A stretch of DNA of 64,000 nt from CAXBID01 sp963815305 (GCA_963815305.1 CAWFFW010000002.1:372001-436000), one strand, 5' to 3'; shown: positions 20,109-29,837, counted from the stretch's first letter. Notes: generated from the letters alone by a model not told the origin. Numbers and translations: made by a program.

Positions 20109-21342
20109 TTAATAGTTTTGTATAAATACTATTTAATTTTTCTATTTTTCCTTCCCATGAAAAATCGGTTGAGCGTAATAAAGCACCTTGCCCCAATTGT
20201 TGACGTAATTCCTCATCGAAATATAATGTCTCAATGGCATTTTTGAAACCATTAATAGCTTCTTTTGTTGTAGTTACTGGAATTTTTAACCCACAAGAAT
20301 CATTAACAACGTGTGCAAAACCACAATGGTCTAAACAAACTATAGGCAACCCGTAAGACAACGCTTCTAAAGTAACCGTAGATGTTAAATCGCTAACACT
20401 GGTTATACAAAAAACATGGCCAAAACTCATGATGTCCATTGCTTTTTGACGTTCTATCCAGCCATACCAAATGCAATTTTTGGTAAGATTCTTTGTTTTA
20501 GCGATTTTTTTCCATTTATCAGTCATTTCACCTTTGCCTAAAATATGCAATTCATAAGGAACGGTTACTTTTTCTAAAGCATCCAATAATAAAGGAAGGT
20601 TTTTTCTTGGTGTATGAAGCCCGCTCCAAATTATTTTGATTGGTTCATTAAGTACCAATCTTTTTGATAGAATTATTTTAATACTGTTTTTTTCTTGTCC
20701 TACTTCACACATCACTTCAGCATTCCTATCCCACAATTTATATATCATTTTTTGGTTTTCAGGAGTTGCCGCTATTATAGAAGCAATATTTCTTTTAGCC
20801 GCTTTTTTTGGTCGTGGTGAAAATTGACGTTGAACTAAATTATAGAGATTTCTACCTGAATAGAATACGAAACCTTTTATGCCTAATGTCGGTAAAAAAC
20901 TCCAAGGTGAATTCTCAAGACCTCCAATAGGCCCCCATACAAAAGGTTTATTAATTTTCCATAAATAACCTGGTTCTCTATAGCCAACCATATTGAGTTG
21001 ATGAACCACATCAAAATTTTCTTTTTTATCTAACACCAATGCTAATTTATAAGCTTTTTTCTGCCAAACTTTATAAAACCAGTAATAGGAAGGTGGCCAA
21101 AACTTTCGCAATTTTTTATACCTTTTTTTTTCAATATAATAAAATTTTAAATTGGTCTCCAACTCAGGGAATAGAACTAAATGCTTTTCAATTTCAGTTT
21201 GCCACTTGAGTGTTTCAGTAATGACGTGAACTTCATGAAATTTACTTAAACCCCGTACAAAATTCCAGCCCATTCCTGGTTCTGAGCCTCTGTTTGGACA
21301 ACAAGCATAAGCAGAAATTAAAATCTTAAGCCTTTTCTGCAT
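20086..21342 (-). CDS. glycosyltransferase family 4 protein
   Basis: 418 residues. N-terminal ILISAYACCPNRGSEPGMGWN is typical of a GT4 subgroup; the C-terminal half has IIWSGLHTPRKNLPLLLDAL, HILGKGEMTDKW and SLTSTVTLEALSYGLP-like text with the E-x7-E region. Cytoplasmic, part of repeat-unit assembly. Overlaps the kinase-like gene upstream by 17 bases and the next glycosyltransferase by 23, indicating tight translational coupling. Confidence 0.87.
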   Translation of the reverse strand: MQKRLKILISAYACCPNRGSEPGMGWNFVRGLSKFHEVHVITETLKWQTEIEKHLVLFPELETNLKFYYIEKKRYKKLRKFWPPSYYWFYKVWQKKAYKLALVLDKKENFDVVHQLNMVGYREPGYLWKINKPFVWGPIGGLENSPWSFLPTLGIKGFVFYSGRNLYNLVQRQFSPRPKKAAKRNIASIIAATPENQKMIYKLWDRNAEVMCEVGQEKNSIKIILSKRLVLNEPIKIIWSGLHTPRKNLPLLLDALEKVTVPYELHILGKGEMTDKWKKIAKTKNLTKNCIWYGWIERQKAMDIMSFGHVFCITSVSDLTSTVTLEALSYGLPIVCLDHCGFAHVVNDSCGLKIPVTTTKEAINGFKNAIETLYFDEELRQQLGQGALLRSTDFSWEGKIEKLNSIYTKLLSEDTTHS

Positions 21343-22234
21343 ATTCTAACAATCTTTTATATTGTGATAACATACCATTTGCTTCCTTATCCTTTTCTAA
21401 GTCTACTTTTATTTTACTGAAAGCACTAAGGTAATTACTCCATGCCGAAACTTTAAAATGATTAAAATACTGTTCAATTATATCTTTATTTTCTGAAAGT
21501 ATGGTTTGGATTAATATTTCGGGTTCCAATAAAAATTGTGTTTGAAATAAATATGTAAATATATCATAACCCAGAGGATAATTCCCACCCATTTCCCAAT
21601 CAAATAATAAAATACGTCCGTTTTGTTCCATCATGTTCCAAGGACAAAAATCTCCATGAGCAAATGCTAATGTCAACAAAGATTCAGTTTTATTTTCTAA
21701 AGTAATTGATTGTTCAGCTATTGTATATAAACAGTTCAGTATGGTTTCATTTAAAGGAATATTGCCTAATCGGATTCCCGTTAATATATCCGTTTTTAGC
21801 AACACCTGTTTATCATCCCGATAAAAATTTTGAATTTGAGGCACAAAGTCTAAACCCGATAATTGATGCAGGACTTGGTATTCATTTACCACGTTTTTAA
21901 TGGCTAATGGTGATTGAGCATATTTAATAAAAAAATAATTTATTTTATCCCATCCTAAACCTGTTATTTTTTGCTCGGGTCCGGGTGTTCCCATATTAAA
22001 AGCCATTAAAGGTTCTGCGCCGATTATTTTTCTTATGGTTTTCTCAGGAATAAAAGCTTCAATATTTCTTAATCCAAACCAGATACGGTATAACCAGAAA
22101 TTTCTAAATAAGGCCCAAGAAATTTTTCCTATACTAGAATAGGGTTTAAAAAAAGAGATAAAAACTTCGTGTTTTTTAAAAGCCTTCGGGAAAAAGTATT
22201 GTGGTTTGTAAGGATGTATGTAGAAATACGTCAT
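21326..22234 (-). CDS. choline-kinase/aminoglycoside-phosphotransferase-like kinase in polysaccharide locus
   Basis: 302 residues. The conserved Brenner loop AHGDFCPWNMM, followed 13-15 residues later by ILLFDWEMGGNYPLGYD, is the catalytic HxDxxxxN and metal-binding D/E motif of the APH/choline kinase fold. The N-terminal lobe is divergent (no obvious Lys motif), with LKTDILTGIRLGNIPL just before the catalytic lobe. It sits between the glycosyltransferases and the thymidylate-kinase-like gene (3 bases away), so it may phosphorylate a sugar or lipid intermediate; that is inference. Confidence 0.7.
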   Translation of the reverse strand: MTYFYIHPYKPQYFFPKAFKKHEVFISFFKPYSSIGKISWALFRNFWLYRIWFGLRNIEAFIPEKTIRKIIGAEPLMAFNMGTPGPEQKITGLGWDKINYFFIKYAQSPLAIKNVVNEYQVLHQLSGLDFVPQIQNFYRDDKQVLLKTDILTGIRLGNIPLNETILNCLYTIAEQSITLENKTESLLTLAFAHGDFCPWNMMEQNGRILLFDWEMGGNYPLGYDIFTYLFQTQFLLEPEILIQTILSENKDIIEQYFNHFKVSAWSNYLSAFSKIKVDLEKDKEANGMLSQYKRLLEYAEKA

Positions 22235-22237
22235 AAT

Positions 22238-23554
22238 TTATTCAGTCAGTTTTACCGATTCAAACCGTTTAGCCATTACCTTAAGAATAGCTTCCATAGC
22301 ATCATTAGAAGAGTTTTCAATACTTTTTCCAGTATCAATCCAAACCGCTCGTTTATGAGCATTGCAAAACTTTTTTAATGCTTTAACCTGCCGTTTTACT
22401 TCTTCCAAAGGTAGTTCTGGTTTTCGTTGATGGATGGTTTCTGCCTCTGCCCCAAGACATAAAATAATATCTGGTTCTGGAATTATAAATTGTCCAAATT
22501 TTAAAATCCAACGAGGTAGTTTGATCCTACCTCGTTTAGAATCTATTAAATAATCGTAATAATAACGATCAAATATCCAAACACAAGAACGAATGGCTTT
22601 TTTTGGCCACACTTTTAAATAAAATCCAAACGTATAATCTAACATATAATAAGACCAACGTAATAAAGAACCAAAAAAACCTGAAGTAGAACTTTTATGG
22701 GGGTTCGTTACAGGACCGTTAAATTCTTCTTTATTACCAAATAATCGTGCGATACTCGGTAATTTGTTAGGTCGCATATGTTCATAATAGACGGCATTAT
22801 GAAAGGCATCGTTTAAAGCTGGTTTTATATTTTTAATAATAGTGCTTTTACCTGAGCCATCTGTACCAAGGAAGGCAATAGAATAACCTGGTTGATTCAA
22901 CAGACGAGATAACTTAAAAGGTTTTTTTATGGAATCAATTATCTTTTTTGGAAAGTACGTATTTACTACTTTAACTAACCTTTTTATTTCATCTTCTGAA
23001 TAACTTTTATTTTTAATATTGAGTAATATTGGAACCAATTCTGGTTTTTGAACATCCTTAAATACTTCATTTAAAAATGCCTCATCAAGAGATGAATTTT
23101 TAAAATCATTAAAATATTTCTCATCACAAGTTCCATTATTTAATAATTCTTTAAATAACCCAATTAGCCCATCTGCTTTTTTATTGAGTGCTGATATCTG
23201 ACCATTATATTGAAAAGTATTGCTCCAAACATTTTTATTAGACAAAATGGTATAACCACGATAGCTAATTTCATCATAATGAAGGTCAATCATTATGCCC
23301 CAACTAATCTCATTATTACCCAAAACACATATTCTGGGGCAAATGCTTGAGGGTATAATAGATATAACATTACCTCCTTGTTGGTGGCTTATTTTAGAAA
23401 TTATTGTAATAAATTTCGTAGCATCCCTTTTATTAATTAATATATCTAAATCACTGCCAGCAGTTGACTCAGGAAGTTCTTGGTAATTGCGTAATACGCA
23501 ATAACTAATTTTGTTCTCATCTAAAAGATTAAATAATAAATTCAAAAAAATCAT
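22238..23554 (-). CDS. nucleotidyltransferase-like / thymidylate-kinase-like fusion protein
   Basis: 438 residues, two domains. Residues 1-~140 look like the nucleotidyltransferase-fold domain often found in polysaccharide loci: YCVLRNYQELPE and GSDLDILI (33-40) give the G-S-x-D-x-D signature. Residues ~225-430 resemble thymidylate kinase: P-loop GTDGSGKST (230-238), WIFDRYYYDYLIDSKRGR with the DR(Y/F) motif, and a lid-like RKPELPLEEVKRQ. A true housekeeping Tmk would be ~200 residues and not sit here. It probably phosphorylates an unusual substrate of the pathway; the substrate is unknown. Confidence 0.75.
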   Translation of the reverse strand: MIFLNLLFNLLDENKISYCVLRNYQELPESTAGSDLDILINKRDATKFITIISKISHQQGGNVISIIPSSICPRICVLGNNEISWGIMIDLHYDEISYRGYTILSNKNVWSNTFQYNGQISALNKKADGLIGLFKELLNNGTCDEKYFNDFKNSSLDEAFLNEVFKDVQKPELVPILLNIKNKSYSEDEIKRLVKVVNTYFPKKIIDSIKKPFKLSRLLNQPGYSIAFLGTDGSGKSTIIKNIKPALNDAFHNAVYYEHMRPNKLPSIARLFGNKEEFNGPVTNPHKSSTSGFFGSLLRWSYYMLDYTFGFYLKVWPKKAIRSCVWIFDRYYYDYLIDSKRGRIKLPRWILKFGQFIIPEPDIILCLGAEAETIHQRKPELPLEEVKRQVKALKKFCNAHKRAVWIDTGKSIENSSNDAMEAILKVMAKRFESVKLTE

Positions 23555-23557
23555 GTC

Positions 23558-24673
23558 TTAGTGCATTTTTGAAGCGACACTTTCAAATGTGTCATTGTAA
23601 TTTATTAGCATTAATGACTCATGGGAATTACTAGTATCTCTATTCAAAAGCTTGTGTATTGCATTAGTTATTTCGAGCTGATCAAAAGGATTAAACTTAA
23701 CACCATTTTTATTTTCCTGTATAAGTGAAGCCGCTCCAGCAATTTCAGAAACCGCAGTAAAACAACCTGACAATAGGGCTTCATTTATAACTGCTCCAAA
23801 TGGCTCGAACGTACTTGGCAGAATAAATGAATCTGAAATTTTATACCAAGCTAGTAATTCTAGGCCTTCAAATCTGCCAGGAAATAATATTTGATTTTGA
23901 ATTTTTAATTCGGAAACTAACTCTTTCAATTTGTTTTCTAATTTCCCAGATCCTACTAGTATCAGTACGGATTCATTCTTATTTTTGCTAGCTTTTTTAT
24001 ATCCTATAATTAACCGTTCCAAATTTTTTACTTCAGTGAATCTACCAACGTAAAGTAGTATTTTTTTATTTTTCAGATTATATTTATGCTTGAATCTCTG
24101 AGCAATTTCTCCGCTTTTGGATAAAGAATTTAAAAATTTGTTTTCTTTTCTAATGGTTGGTAAAATTAATGGCTTTATTGAAGTGTCGATGTTTTTTTTA
24201 TACCATTCAGCTATAGGTTTATTCGTGAAAATCACTCCATCTAGCCTTGATGTTATATATTTTCTTAAAAGTAATTGCACTTTGGACATATCCTTTACCA
24301 TTTGTAAATTATCTTCTGTTATGGTATATATTTTTGTTTTTTTAAAGAAATACCTCGATGCTAAAACCAAATACAAGCTAATAAAATTAAATTCTGTACT
24401 TAAAATCAAATCAGGCTTTTCTTTTTTAATTATAGATATGAAACCAACTCTAAAAGATCTGCCTCTATAATTGAAGCCTTTTGTCAAATAATTACATTTA
24501 TTGAAATTAATTTGTTTTTTCAGTTCATCTTGATCAAATTTCTGATTCATTAAATTTTTATTAACAAAATAGAATTTAGCATCAAAATAATCATTTAGAG
24601 AATTAAGAAAATCAATCCTGTATGGAGCTAAAGCAGGATGTATTACTAATAATTTTCTTTTATCTATTATCAT
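23558..24673 (-). CDS. glycosyltransferase family 4 protein
   Basis: 371 residues. LLVIHPALAPYRIDFLNSL at the N-terminus, then the donor-site features KKILLYVGRFTEVKNLERLI, ILVGSGKLENKLKEL and FILPSTFEPFGAVINEALLSG. Soluble GT-B enzyme of repeat-unit synthesis. Overlaps the upstream glycosyltransferase gene by 4 bases. Confidence 0.88.
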   Translation of the reverse strand: MIIDKRKLLVIHPALAPYRIDFLNSLNDYFDAKFYFVNKNLMNQKFDQDELKKQINFNKCNYLTKGFNYRGRSFRVGFISIIKKEKPDLILSTEFNFISLYLVLASRYFFKKTKIYTITEDNLQMVKDMSKVQLLLRKYITSRLDGVIFTNKPIAEWYKKNIDTSIKPLILPTIRKENKFLNSLSKSGEIAQRFKHKYNLKNKKILLYVGRFTEVKNLERLIIGYKKASKNKNESVLILVGSGKLENKLKELVSELKIQNQILFPGRFEGLELLAWYKISDSFILPSTFEPFGAVINEALLSGCFTAVSEIAGAASLIQENKNGVKFNPFDQLEITNAIHKLLNRDTSNSHESLMLINYNDTFESVASKMH

Positions 24674-25746
24674 GTTTCGATTAAGGTATTATATAAATTC
24701 TCATAATTCATTGCGTACTTTTCGATAGAAAAGTCTTTAAGAGCTTTTTCTCTTCCATTCTTTGCCAATTTCCCTGCTAACTTGGGGTTTTCGATAATTC
24801 TTAAAATAGCATTTGCCCATTGTTCTGCATCGTGTGGTTCAATGACCAATCCACTTACTTCGTTTTCAATTAGTTCTGGTAAGGCGCCTGCATTTGAAAC
24901 AATTATCGGTTTTTCAGCAAGCATTGCTTCTGGAATTACAATACCAAAACCCTCTGCATAAGATGGATGAACAAACACGTCACAATTATTTAATAATCTT
25001 CCCACATTGGATTGATATCCTAGTAAAAATATATACTTTTGGAGTTTGTGTTTGACTATTAACGCTTCTAATTCATTTTTCATTGGACCGTCACCAGCCA
25101 CATATAAATATATATCTTTTCTATGCTTTATATTTATAATAATATTTAAAGCTTCTATTAAGATTTGAATGTTTTTCCATTTTACCAGACCGGCAACATC
25201 AAAAATAGAGAATTGTTTCATTGCAACGACTTTACTTTCATTATCCAAACGTTTTTCAGTACCATTCAAAATTATCCTTCCCTTCTTTTTTTTCAATATT
25301 GAAAACTGCTTATATTTTTCATTTTTGACATATTTGGAAATATAAACGAATGAATCAACTTTTCTATAAAACATAGAAACAAGTAAACTTTTTAATCGAG
25401 ATGGTTTAAACGGACCAACAAAGGCTACTACTAATTTAATTTTAGGACGAAAAATTTTTATTAAAAACCCCAAATTTTCTCCCATCGAAAACTGAGTTTG
25501 AACAATACTGATTTTCTCATTATCTATTATGTAAAGCAATTTTTTAAGGTGCAGAAAAAAATTTCGACCATAAAAACCGTCGTACACTTTCCCTCCAGTC
25601 GCTTCAAAATGCGGTCTTAAATCCGTAAAATAATCGTTATAGACATATATTGCTGATTGTTCCTTAAAGTGTTTCATTAAGTCTAAGGTCTTTTTAGGGG
25701 TGCCTCCATATAAATTGTAGGAGGACATGATGTATAGGATTTTCAC
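24670..25746 (-). CDS. glycosyltransferase family 4 protein with GTG start
   Basis: 358 residues. N-terminus IMSSYNLYGGTPKKTLDL is an acceptor-side Gly loop; the donor side has FDVAGLVKWKNIQILIEAL, YVAGDGPMKNELEAL and FVHPSYAEGFGIVIPEAMLAEKP. The start is GTG at 25746-25744, which overlaps the TGA stop of a short upstream frame (GTGA), implying coupling. That upstream frame encodes a stub similar to this protein's own N-terminus (see 25743-25895). Confidence 0.88.
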   Translation of the reverse strand: MKILYIMSSYNLYGGTPKKTLDLMKHFKEQSAIYVYNDYFTDLRPHFEATGGKVYDGFYGRNFFLHLKKLLYIIDNEKISIVQTQFSMGENLGFLIKIFRPKIKLVVAFVGPFKPSRLKSLLVSMFYRKVDSFVYISKYVKNEKYKQFSILKKKKGRIILNGTEKRLDNESKVVAMKQFSIFDVAGLVKWKNIQILIEALNIIINIKHRKDIYLYVAGDGPMKNELEALIVKHKLQKYIFLLGYQSNVGRLLNNCDVFVHPSYAEGFGIVIPEAMLAEKPIIVSNAGALPELIENEVSGLVIEPHDAEQWANAILRIIENPKLAGKLAKNGREKALKDFSIEKYAMNYENLYNTLIET

Positions 25747-25895
25747 TGAGTTATTAATTTATGATGTTCTTTAAACTCATTTGACCAAAAACATATTGAA
25801 CATTTGTTATTAGAAAACTTAATTAAGTCCAATATCTTTTTCGGTGTCCCTCCAAATATGTTGGCAGAAGACATTAAATAAAATATATTATTCAT
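25743..25895 (-). pseudogene. 50-residue glycosyltransferase stub, paralogous to the next gene's N-terminus
   Basis: The frame opens with ATG at 25895, inside the last codons of the acetyltransferase gene, and stops at a TGA overlapping the GTG of the next glycosyltransferase. Its sequence contains FYLMSSANIFGGTPKKILDL, matching YIMSSYNLYGGTPKKTLDL of the downstream protein, and similarity fades after ~35 residues. It looks like the 5' end left when a related glycosyltransferase gene was deleted or replaced; it could also act as a short coupling cistron. Confidence 0.75.
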
Positions 25896-26469
25896 CTAAA
25901 ATTTCATATTCTCCACCTGTAGGTGGTATTTTTATTTTCTTTTTTGATAATTGATTTTGTCCAAATACCATAGAATTTGAAGGAACATCATGAGTGACAA
26001 CAGCATTTGCACCAACTATAACATCACTACCGATAGTTACTGGTCCACCAATTACTGCTCCATGATTAATCATAACTCTATCGCCTATAATTGGGAGTTT
26101 TTGAATTTTACCATCATGCATTTTTTTAATTTTTTTTGAATTCCCACCAATAGTTACATATTGCCCAACATGAACATTGTTTCCAATTTTAACACCACTG
26201 GCAATAATAATGCATTGTGGATGAGGCAGAAAAAAACCAATACCAATATTTACAACACCAATTTCAATAAACCGTAATTTTAAAAGAGAGTTGGCCATTA
26301 TTCTTATTATCTTAATATCAATATTAGACAATCTAATCAAGATAATTACTCTACTTGTTCTTGAAACAAGAAACTTAAATATTAATTTAAAACCATTAAT
26401 TGTTTGATTTGGATTAATTATTTTAGCTTGAAGCAAGTCACTTTTAATTAAGCTTAACAACTTTAACAT
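25888..26469 (-). CDS. serine acetyltransferase-like hexapeptide O-acetyltransferase
   Basis: 193 residues. The C-terminal ~110 residues show left-handed beta-helix hexapeptide repeats (VVNIGIGFFLPHPQCIIIASG, IGNNVHVGQYVTIGG, IGDRVMINHGAVIGGPVTIG, DVIVGANAVVTHDVP) with the catalytic His in FFLPHP-type context as in CysE relatives. The N-terminal ~60 residues are helical. In this locus it most likely acetylates the polysaccharide repeat unit rather than serine. It overlaps the polymerase gene by 26 bases. Confidence 0.85.
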   Translation of the reverse strand: MLKLLSLIKSDLLQAKIINPNQTINGFKLIFKFLVSRTSRVIILIRLSNIDIKIIRIMANSLLKLRFIEIGVVNIGIGFFLPHPQCIIIASGVKIGNNVHVGQYVTIGGNSKKIKKMHDGKIQKLPIIGDRVMINHGAVIGGPVTIGSDVIVGANAVVTHDVPSNSMVFGQNQLSKKKIKIPPTGGEYEILDE

Positions 26470-27718
26470 ATTTTTTTTTGAATAAATTTTCGTTAATTAA
26501 AAATACCGCAATAAAAGCTGGCAGAAGTCCATGTGCAAAAGAAAATACTGACCAAGTATAATTGATGATAAAATACTGTACTAGATATGCAGCCATACTT
26601 ATTTGTAGCAGGTGATATTTTGATGGCCGTAATAAAATAGGAAAAATAAGATTTGCCCATAGCAATAAATAAAAGATCATTCCAATATAGCCGAATTTAA
26701 TAAGTAGATCTACATAACCAGAATCTATAACTCCAAAACTTTCTGCAAATCGATTTTCCTCTATTGTTCTAAAATATCTTGAAATAGGAGCGTCTTTATG
26801 TAAAAATCCATATCCACTTAAAGGTCTTTTATTTATAGCTTCCCATCTAAAACCATTATAGGTCTCACGAGACACCAAACTAGCGTCTGTGCCGTTCAGA
26901 ATATTTTCAAAAGTGCTTGTGGTTTTATTTCTAAAATTAGAAAAAAATAAAAAAACTATTGATATAAGAGTAATAAAGGTAAATATTTTAAAAAGTATAT
27001 TGTCTAAGCTTAACGTATTCTGTTTTAAAACAATAAAAAGAATAATTAAAGATATACAGGTACCTAATAACAATGAAAAATGACCTGCTAAAATTAAACC
27101 AATGAAAAGAATTACGAAAATAATAAAAAATTTAAAAAAATTTATTTTATTTTTTTTAAAATCTACAACATATAAAAACAAGGTTAAACTTAAATAAGTT
27201 GGAAAAAAACATCTCACACGGGTACCTTCTAAATAAAAAATAGGCCCTATTTTGAATAAGTAATAAATTATATAAACTAAAGCGAAATAAATTCCAACAA
27301 ATTTAATAAACTTTATAAGCAATAATTTGTCTAGACTTTTATTGTTAAAGAAAAGATAAAATAGAATAGAGATATACCAAAACTCTTTACTGGTAATAAT
27401 TGCTTGAAGTATACTTTCATTATCCAAATAAAAAGGCTGAATGATACCGTAAAGAAGAAAAACAAGAAATGCAATAATAAAATAGGAAATCTTTTTTGGT
27501 ATTCTAGATCTTTTTCTAGTAAAAAAAAACGAAATTATTGTTATTACATTTAGTAAAGGCATCGCTAATCCAATCCCTCCTAAAACAAAATAATATTCAA
27601 CATCAAAAAATCCCAAAAACTTCGTGCTGTTTAACAAATAAAATATCACAAAAAAAGATGGTTTATTTATTGCTAAGAAAAAAGTAAAAAGAAAGTATAA
27701 GACAATTAATCCAATCAT
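26444..27718 (-). CDS. O-antigen polymerase-like (Wzy) membrane protein
   Basis: 424 residues, about 11-12 hydrophobic segments. A longer loop between late helices (residues ~280-330, with RWEAINKRPLSGYGFLHKDA) has the RP-x-x-GxG pattern of Wzy/O-antigen ligase family proteins. It should polymerise lipid-linked repeat units at the periplasmic face. Overlap with the flippase gene (4 bases) and the acetyltransferase gene supports one operon. Assignment rests on topology and position because Wzy sequences are poorly conserved. Confidence 0.75.
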   Translation of the reverse strand: MIGLIVLYFLFTFFLAINKPSFFVIFYLLNSTKFLGFFDVEYYFVLGGIGLAMPLLNVITIISFFFTRKRSRIPKKISYFIIAFLVFLLYGIIQPFYLDNESILQAIITSKEFWYISILFYLFFNNKSLDKLLLIKFIKFVGIYFALVYIIYYLFKIGPIFYLEGTRVRCFFPTYLSLTLFLYVVDFKKNKINFFKFFIIFVILFIGLILAGHFSLLLGTCISLIILFIVLKQNTLSLDNILFKIFTFITLISIVFLFFSNFRNKTTSTFENILNGTDASLVSRETYNGFRWEAINKRPLSGYGFLHKDAPISRYFRTIEENRFAESFGVIDSGYVDLLIKFGYIGMIFYLLLWANLIFPILLRPSKYHLLQISMAAYLVQYFIINYTWSVFSFAHGLLPAFIAVFLINENLFKKKYVKVVKLN

Positions 27719-28998
27719 TTTATAGCTATTTTTTTATGACTTTTGACAAAATATAGAATTATTAATAAAGAACTTAAAAATATTGCTAAACTATATGATT
27801 TCACAATATTCTCTAAAATATTATTATTTCCTAAAACAACAAGGAAAATGATATTAAATACAGGTATTATTAATTTTAGATAAAGAGCTTCTTTTAATCT
27901 TTCCATTCCTAAAAGCGCTCTGAAAAAAGGTTCTGAGACTGAGCTGAATCCTATGCCAATGAGTAAAATTATAGCAGTTGAATATAATTCCTTTTGATTA
28001 TTTTGGTCAATAAATTGAGTAATATTTTCACCAAAAAAATAAAAAAACACAATACCCATAAGATAAAGTAAAAATAACAGTGCTGAAGTGTTAACTGCTA
28101 TTTTAAAAATCTCTTTTTGATTATTCTTTAAGTTAGAAAAGACACCGAATAAAGGCTGAGCAATTGAATTTAAAAAGCTATTTGCAATTAGTGCAAGTTT
28201 AAGACACACATCAAACAAACCTAGTGTAGCACTATTACCTGTTAAATAAACTAATAAATATTTATTGGCTGGAATAATCAATGAACTAACGAGTCCTAAG
28301 TTTAGAAATCTGTATGAAATTGCTAGCATTTTTTTTATTTGCTTTATGTCTGGTTTAGTTAATCTTACCTGTGTATATTTATTAACGACGTATAAAAAAT
28401 ACATAAAAACAACTAAAAAGGAAGCTAATGGAGCTAAAAGCAAAATAAATACAGACTCTGTTATTAAACTTATAGAATAAATAAAGATATTAAGGAGTAC
28501 AGATGAAATTGTAAATCCGATATTAACGTAGTGCATTAAATAAAAAGATTCCAGTACAGCCGTCAATAAATTATTAATTAGCATTATTGCTAATAAAAAA
28601 AACCCTATTATTATAATGAAAATTTTAAGGGATTTTGAAATTTTCGTTTTTTCGCCGAGAATTGGTAAATCCAAATAAATTAATATGGATAATATAAAAC
28701 CAATTAAAATTAAAATTGAAATATTAATCACCAATGAATTACTAAATATTCTATTTACATTTAATTTATCTTCATCTTGACCAATAAGTAATGTCACCGT
28801 TTTTGCTATGCCAAAATCAGCAAATACAACCATGCCTCCAAAAAGCATTGTTAAAGAAATCAAACCATAGTTTTCCATTCCTATTTGCTTAATAATTAAC
28901 GGCAATAAAACTATTGTTGATAACGCAACAATTATAGTTTTAAAAGATCCTGTTAAAAAAGATTTTTTCAGGTAATTAATTAGTTGCTTTTCTTTCAA
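27715..28998 (-). CDS. Wzx-like oligosaccharide flippase (MATE/MOP superfamily)
   Basis: 427 residues with about 12 membrane helices. The N-terminus (LKKSFLTGSFKTIIVALSTI ... LIIKQIGMENYGLISL) is the standard polysaccharide-synthase/Wzx start, and GMVVFADFGIAKTVT carries the DFG-like motif. It should flip undecaprenyl-linked repeat units across the inner membrane. It is the first gene of the tight gene run 28998-13872, where nearly every junction overlaps or is under 40 bases. Confidence 0.87.
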   Translation of the reverse strand: MKEKQLINYLKKSFLTGSFKTIIVALSTIVLLPLIIKQIGMENYGLISLTMLFGGMVVFADFGIAKTVTLLIGQDEDKLNVNRIFSNSLVINISILILIGFILSILIYLDLPILGEKTKISKSLKIFIIIIGFFLLAIMLINNLLTAVLESFYLMHYVNIGFTISSVLLNIFIYSISLITESVFILLLAPLASFLVVFMYFLYVVNKYTQVRLTKPDIKQIKKMLAISYRFLNLGLVSSLIIPANKYLLVYLTGNSATLGLFDVCLKLALIANSFLNSIAQPLFGVFSNLKNNQKEIFKIAVNTSALLFLLYLMGIVFFYFFGENITQFIDQNNQKELYSTAIILLIGIGFSSVSEPFFRALLGMERLKEALYLKLIIPVFNIIFLVVLGNNNILENIVKSYSLAIFLSSLLIILYFVKSHKKIAIK

Positions 28999-29516
28999 AT
29001 TATTTTGTAAATCTCGTTTTATATATCCGTAAAATCACTCATAGAAATAATCCACATAAAAATCATGGTCAAAAACTACTAAAAAGTATATTCATATCAC
29101 AACTTTAAAAATTATTAAAATCAATTAATAACAGTCTTTTATCTACAGCTATATCAAAATTAAAATTGAATTTTATAATTTAAATTAGTCACATTAAAAA
29201 ATGTTATATAGTATCTTTTTAATCTCCTAGAAATTTTATCAATTAAAAGTTTCATTTATTTATTTTTATAAATTTATTGATTTTTATATGTTATCATTTT
29301 CATTATAAGCAAAAACATCCCAAAACCAAAAACCCCATTAATGGCGGCTTCGGTTTTCTTTTAATGATAATAAATTTTTGGAATAGGAAATTAACCTAAA
29401 TAAGAAGGAACTCTTATTTACCAATCTTTTGAGAATAGCATTTTCACACATTTTACACAGATAACACAGATTTTTATAAATAACACGGAAAAAGTTTAAA
29501 GCACTAAGTATTAATT
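28999..29516. other. very AT-rich non-coding leader upstream of the flippase gene
   Basis: About 520 bases with no supportable reading frame. It holds the terminator-like hairpin at 29321-29360 and, at 29455-29472, two 9-base tandem units of the type ACACAGATA. The operon promoter and any sequence on which the UpxY antiterminator acts could lie here, but I could not point to a clear -7 element. Confidence 0.4.
29321..29360. terminator. imperfect bidirectional terminator-like hairpin
   Basis: CAAAACCAAAAACC and GGCTTCGGTTTTC face each other across a CCATTAATGG palindrome, with T-runs on both sides. It lies downstream of the GxxExxY frame and upstream of the flippase gene, so it would interrupt read-through into the polysaccharide operon unless antitermination acts. 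Confidence 0.4.
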
Positions 29517-29837
29517 TTAGGTATTAATATAGCGTTTCCAAACTAGGCTTTTTTCACCAAAATTAATCAAATAGCCAATGCTCATATTGGTTGATAATAA
29601 AAGCTTAAGTACCTGCTGTTTTAGGGTTTGTGGTATAAAGCCCATGGATTTAATATTTAATAAAATAGTATCAAAACAAACAAAGTCTGCCACACAATAA
29701 CTATCTAGTTTGGTGCCCTCATAAAATACGGGTAATTTTTTATCTTGTTCAAAAGGAACCTCCGATTTTATAAGCTCTTTTGCCAAAGCTTCACGATACA
29801 CACTCTCTGAAAACCCATTGCCCAATTTTTTGTGCAC
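29517..29837 (-). pseudogene. GxxExxY-family protein, probably degenerate
   Basis: The frame from a GTG at 29837 gives 106 residues with LGNGFSESVYREAL (the GxxExxY signature), LPVFYEGTKLDSY and the C-terminal SIGYLINFGEKSL. Homology clearly continues upstream of that GTG (LEDETYKILGACIQ) but this part has no ATG, GTG or TTG before an in-frame stop, so the native start is lost. The usual acidic-x-Lys nuclease position reads LLNIKSM, with Asn where family members have Glu. Both points suggest decay. Confidence 0.65.

Noticed and set aside
22238..23554. Housekeeping thymidylate kinase
   Set aside because: Fused to a nucleotidyltransferase-like domain, twice the normal length and embedded in a capsule operon; homology is to the fold, not a reason to assign dTMP as substrate.
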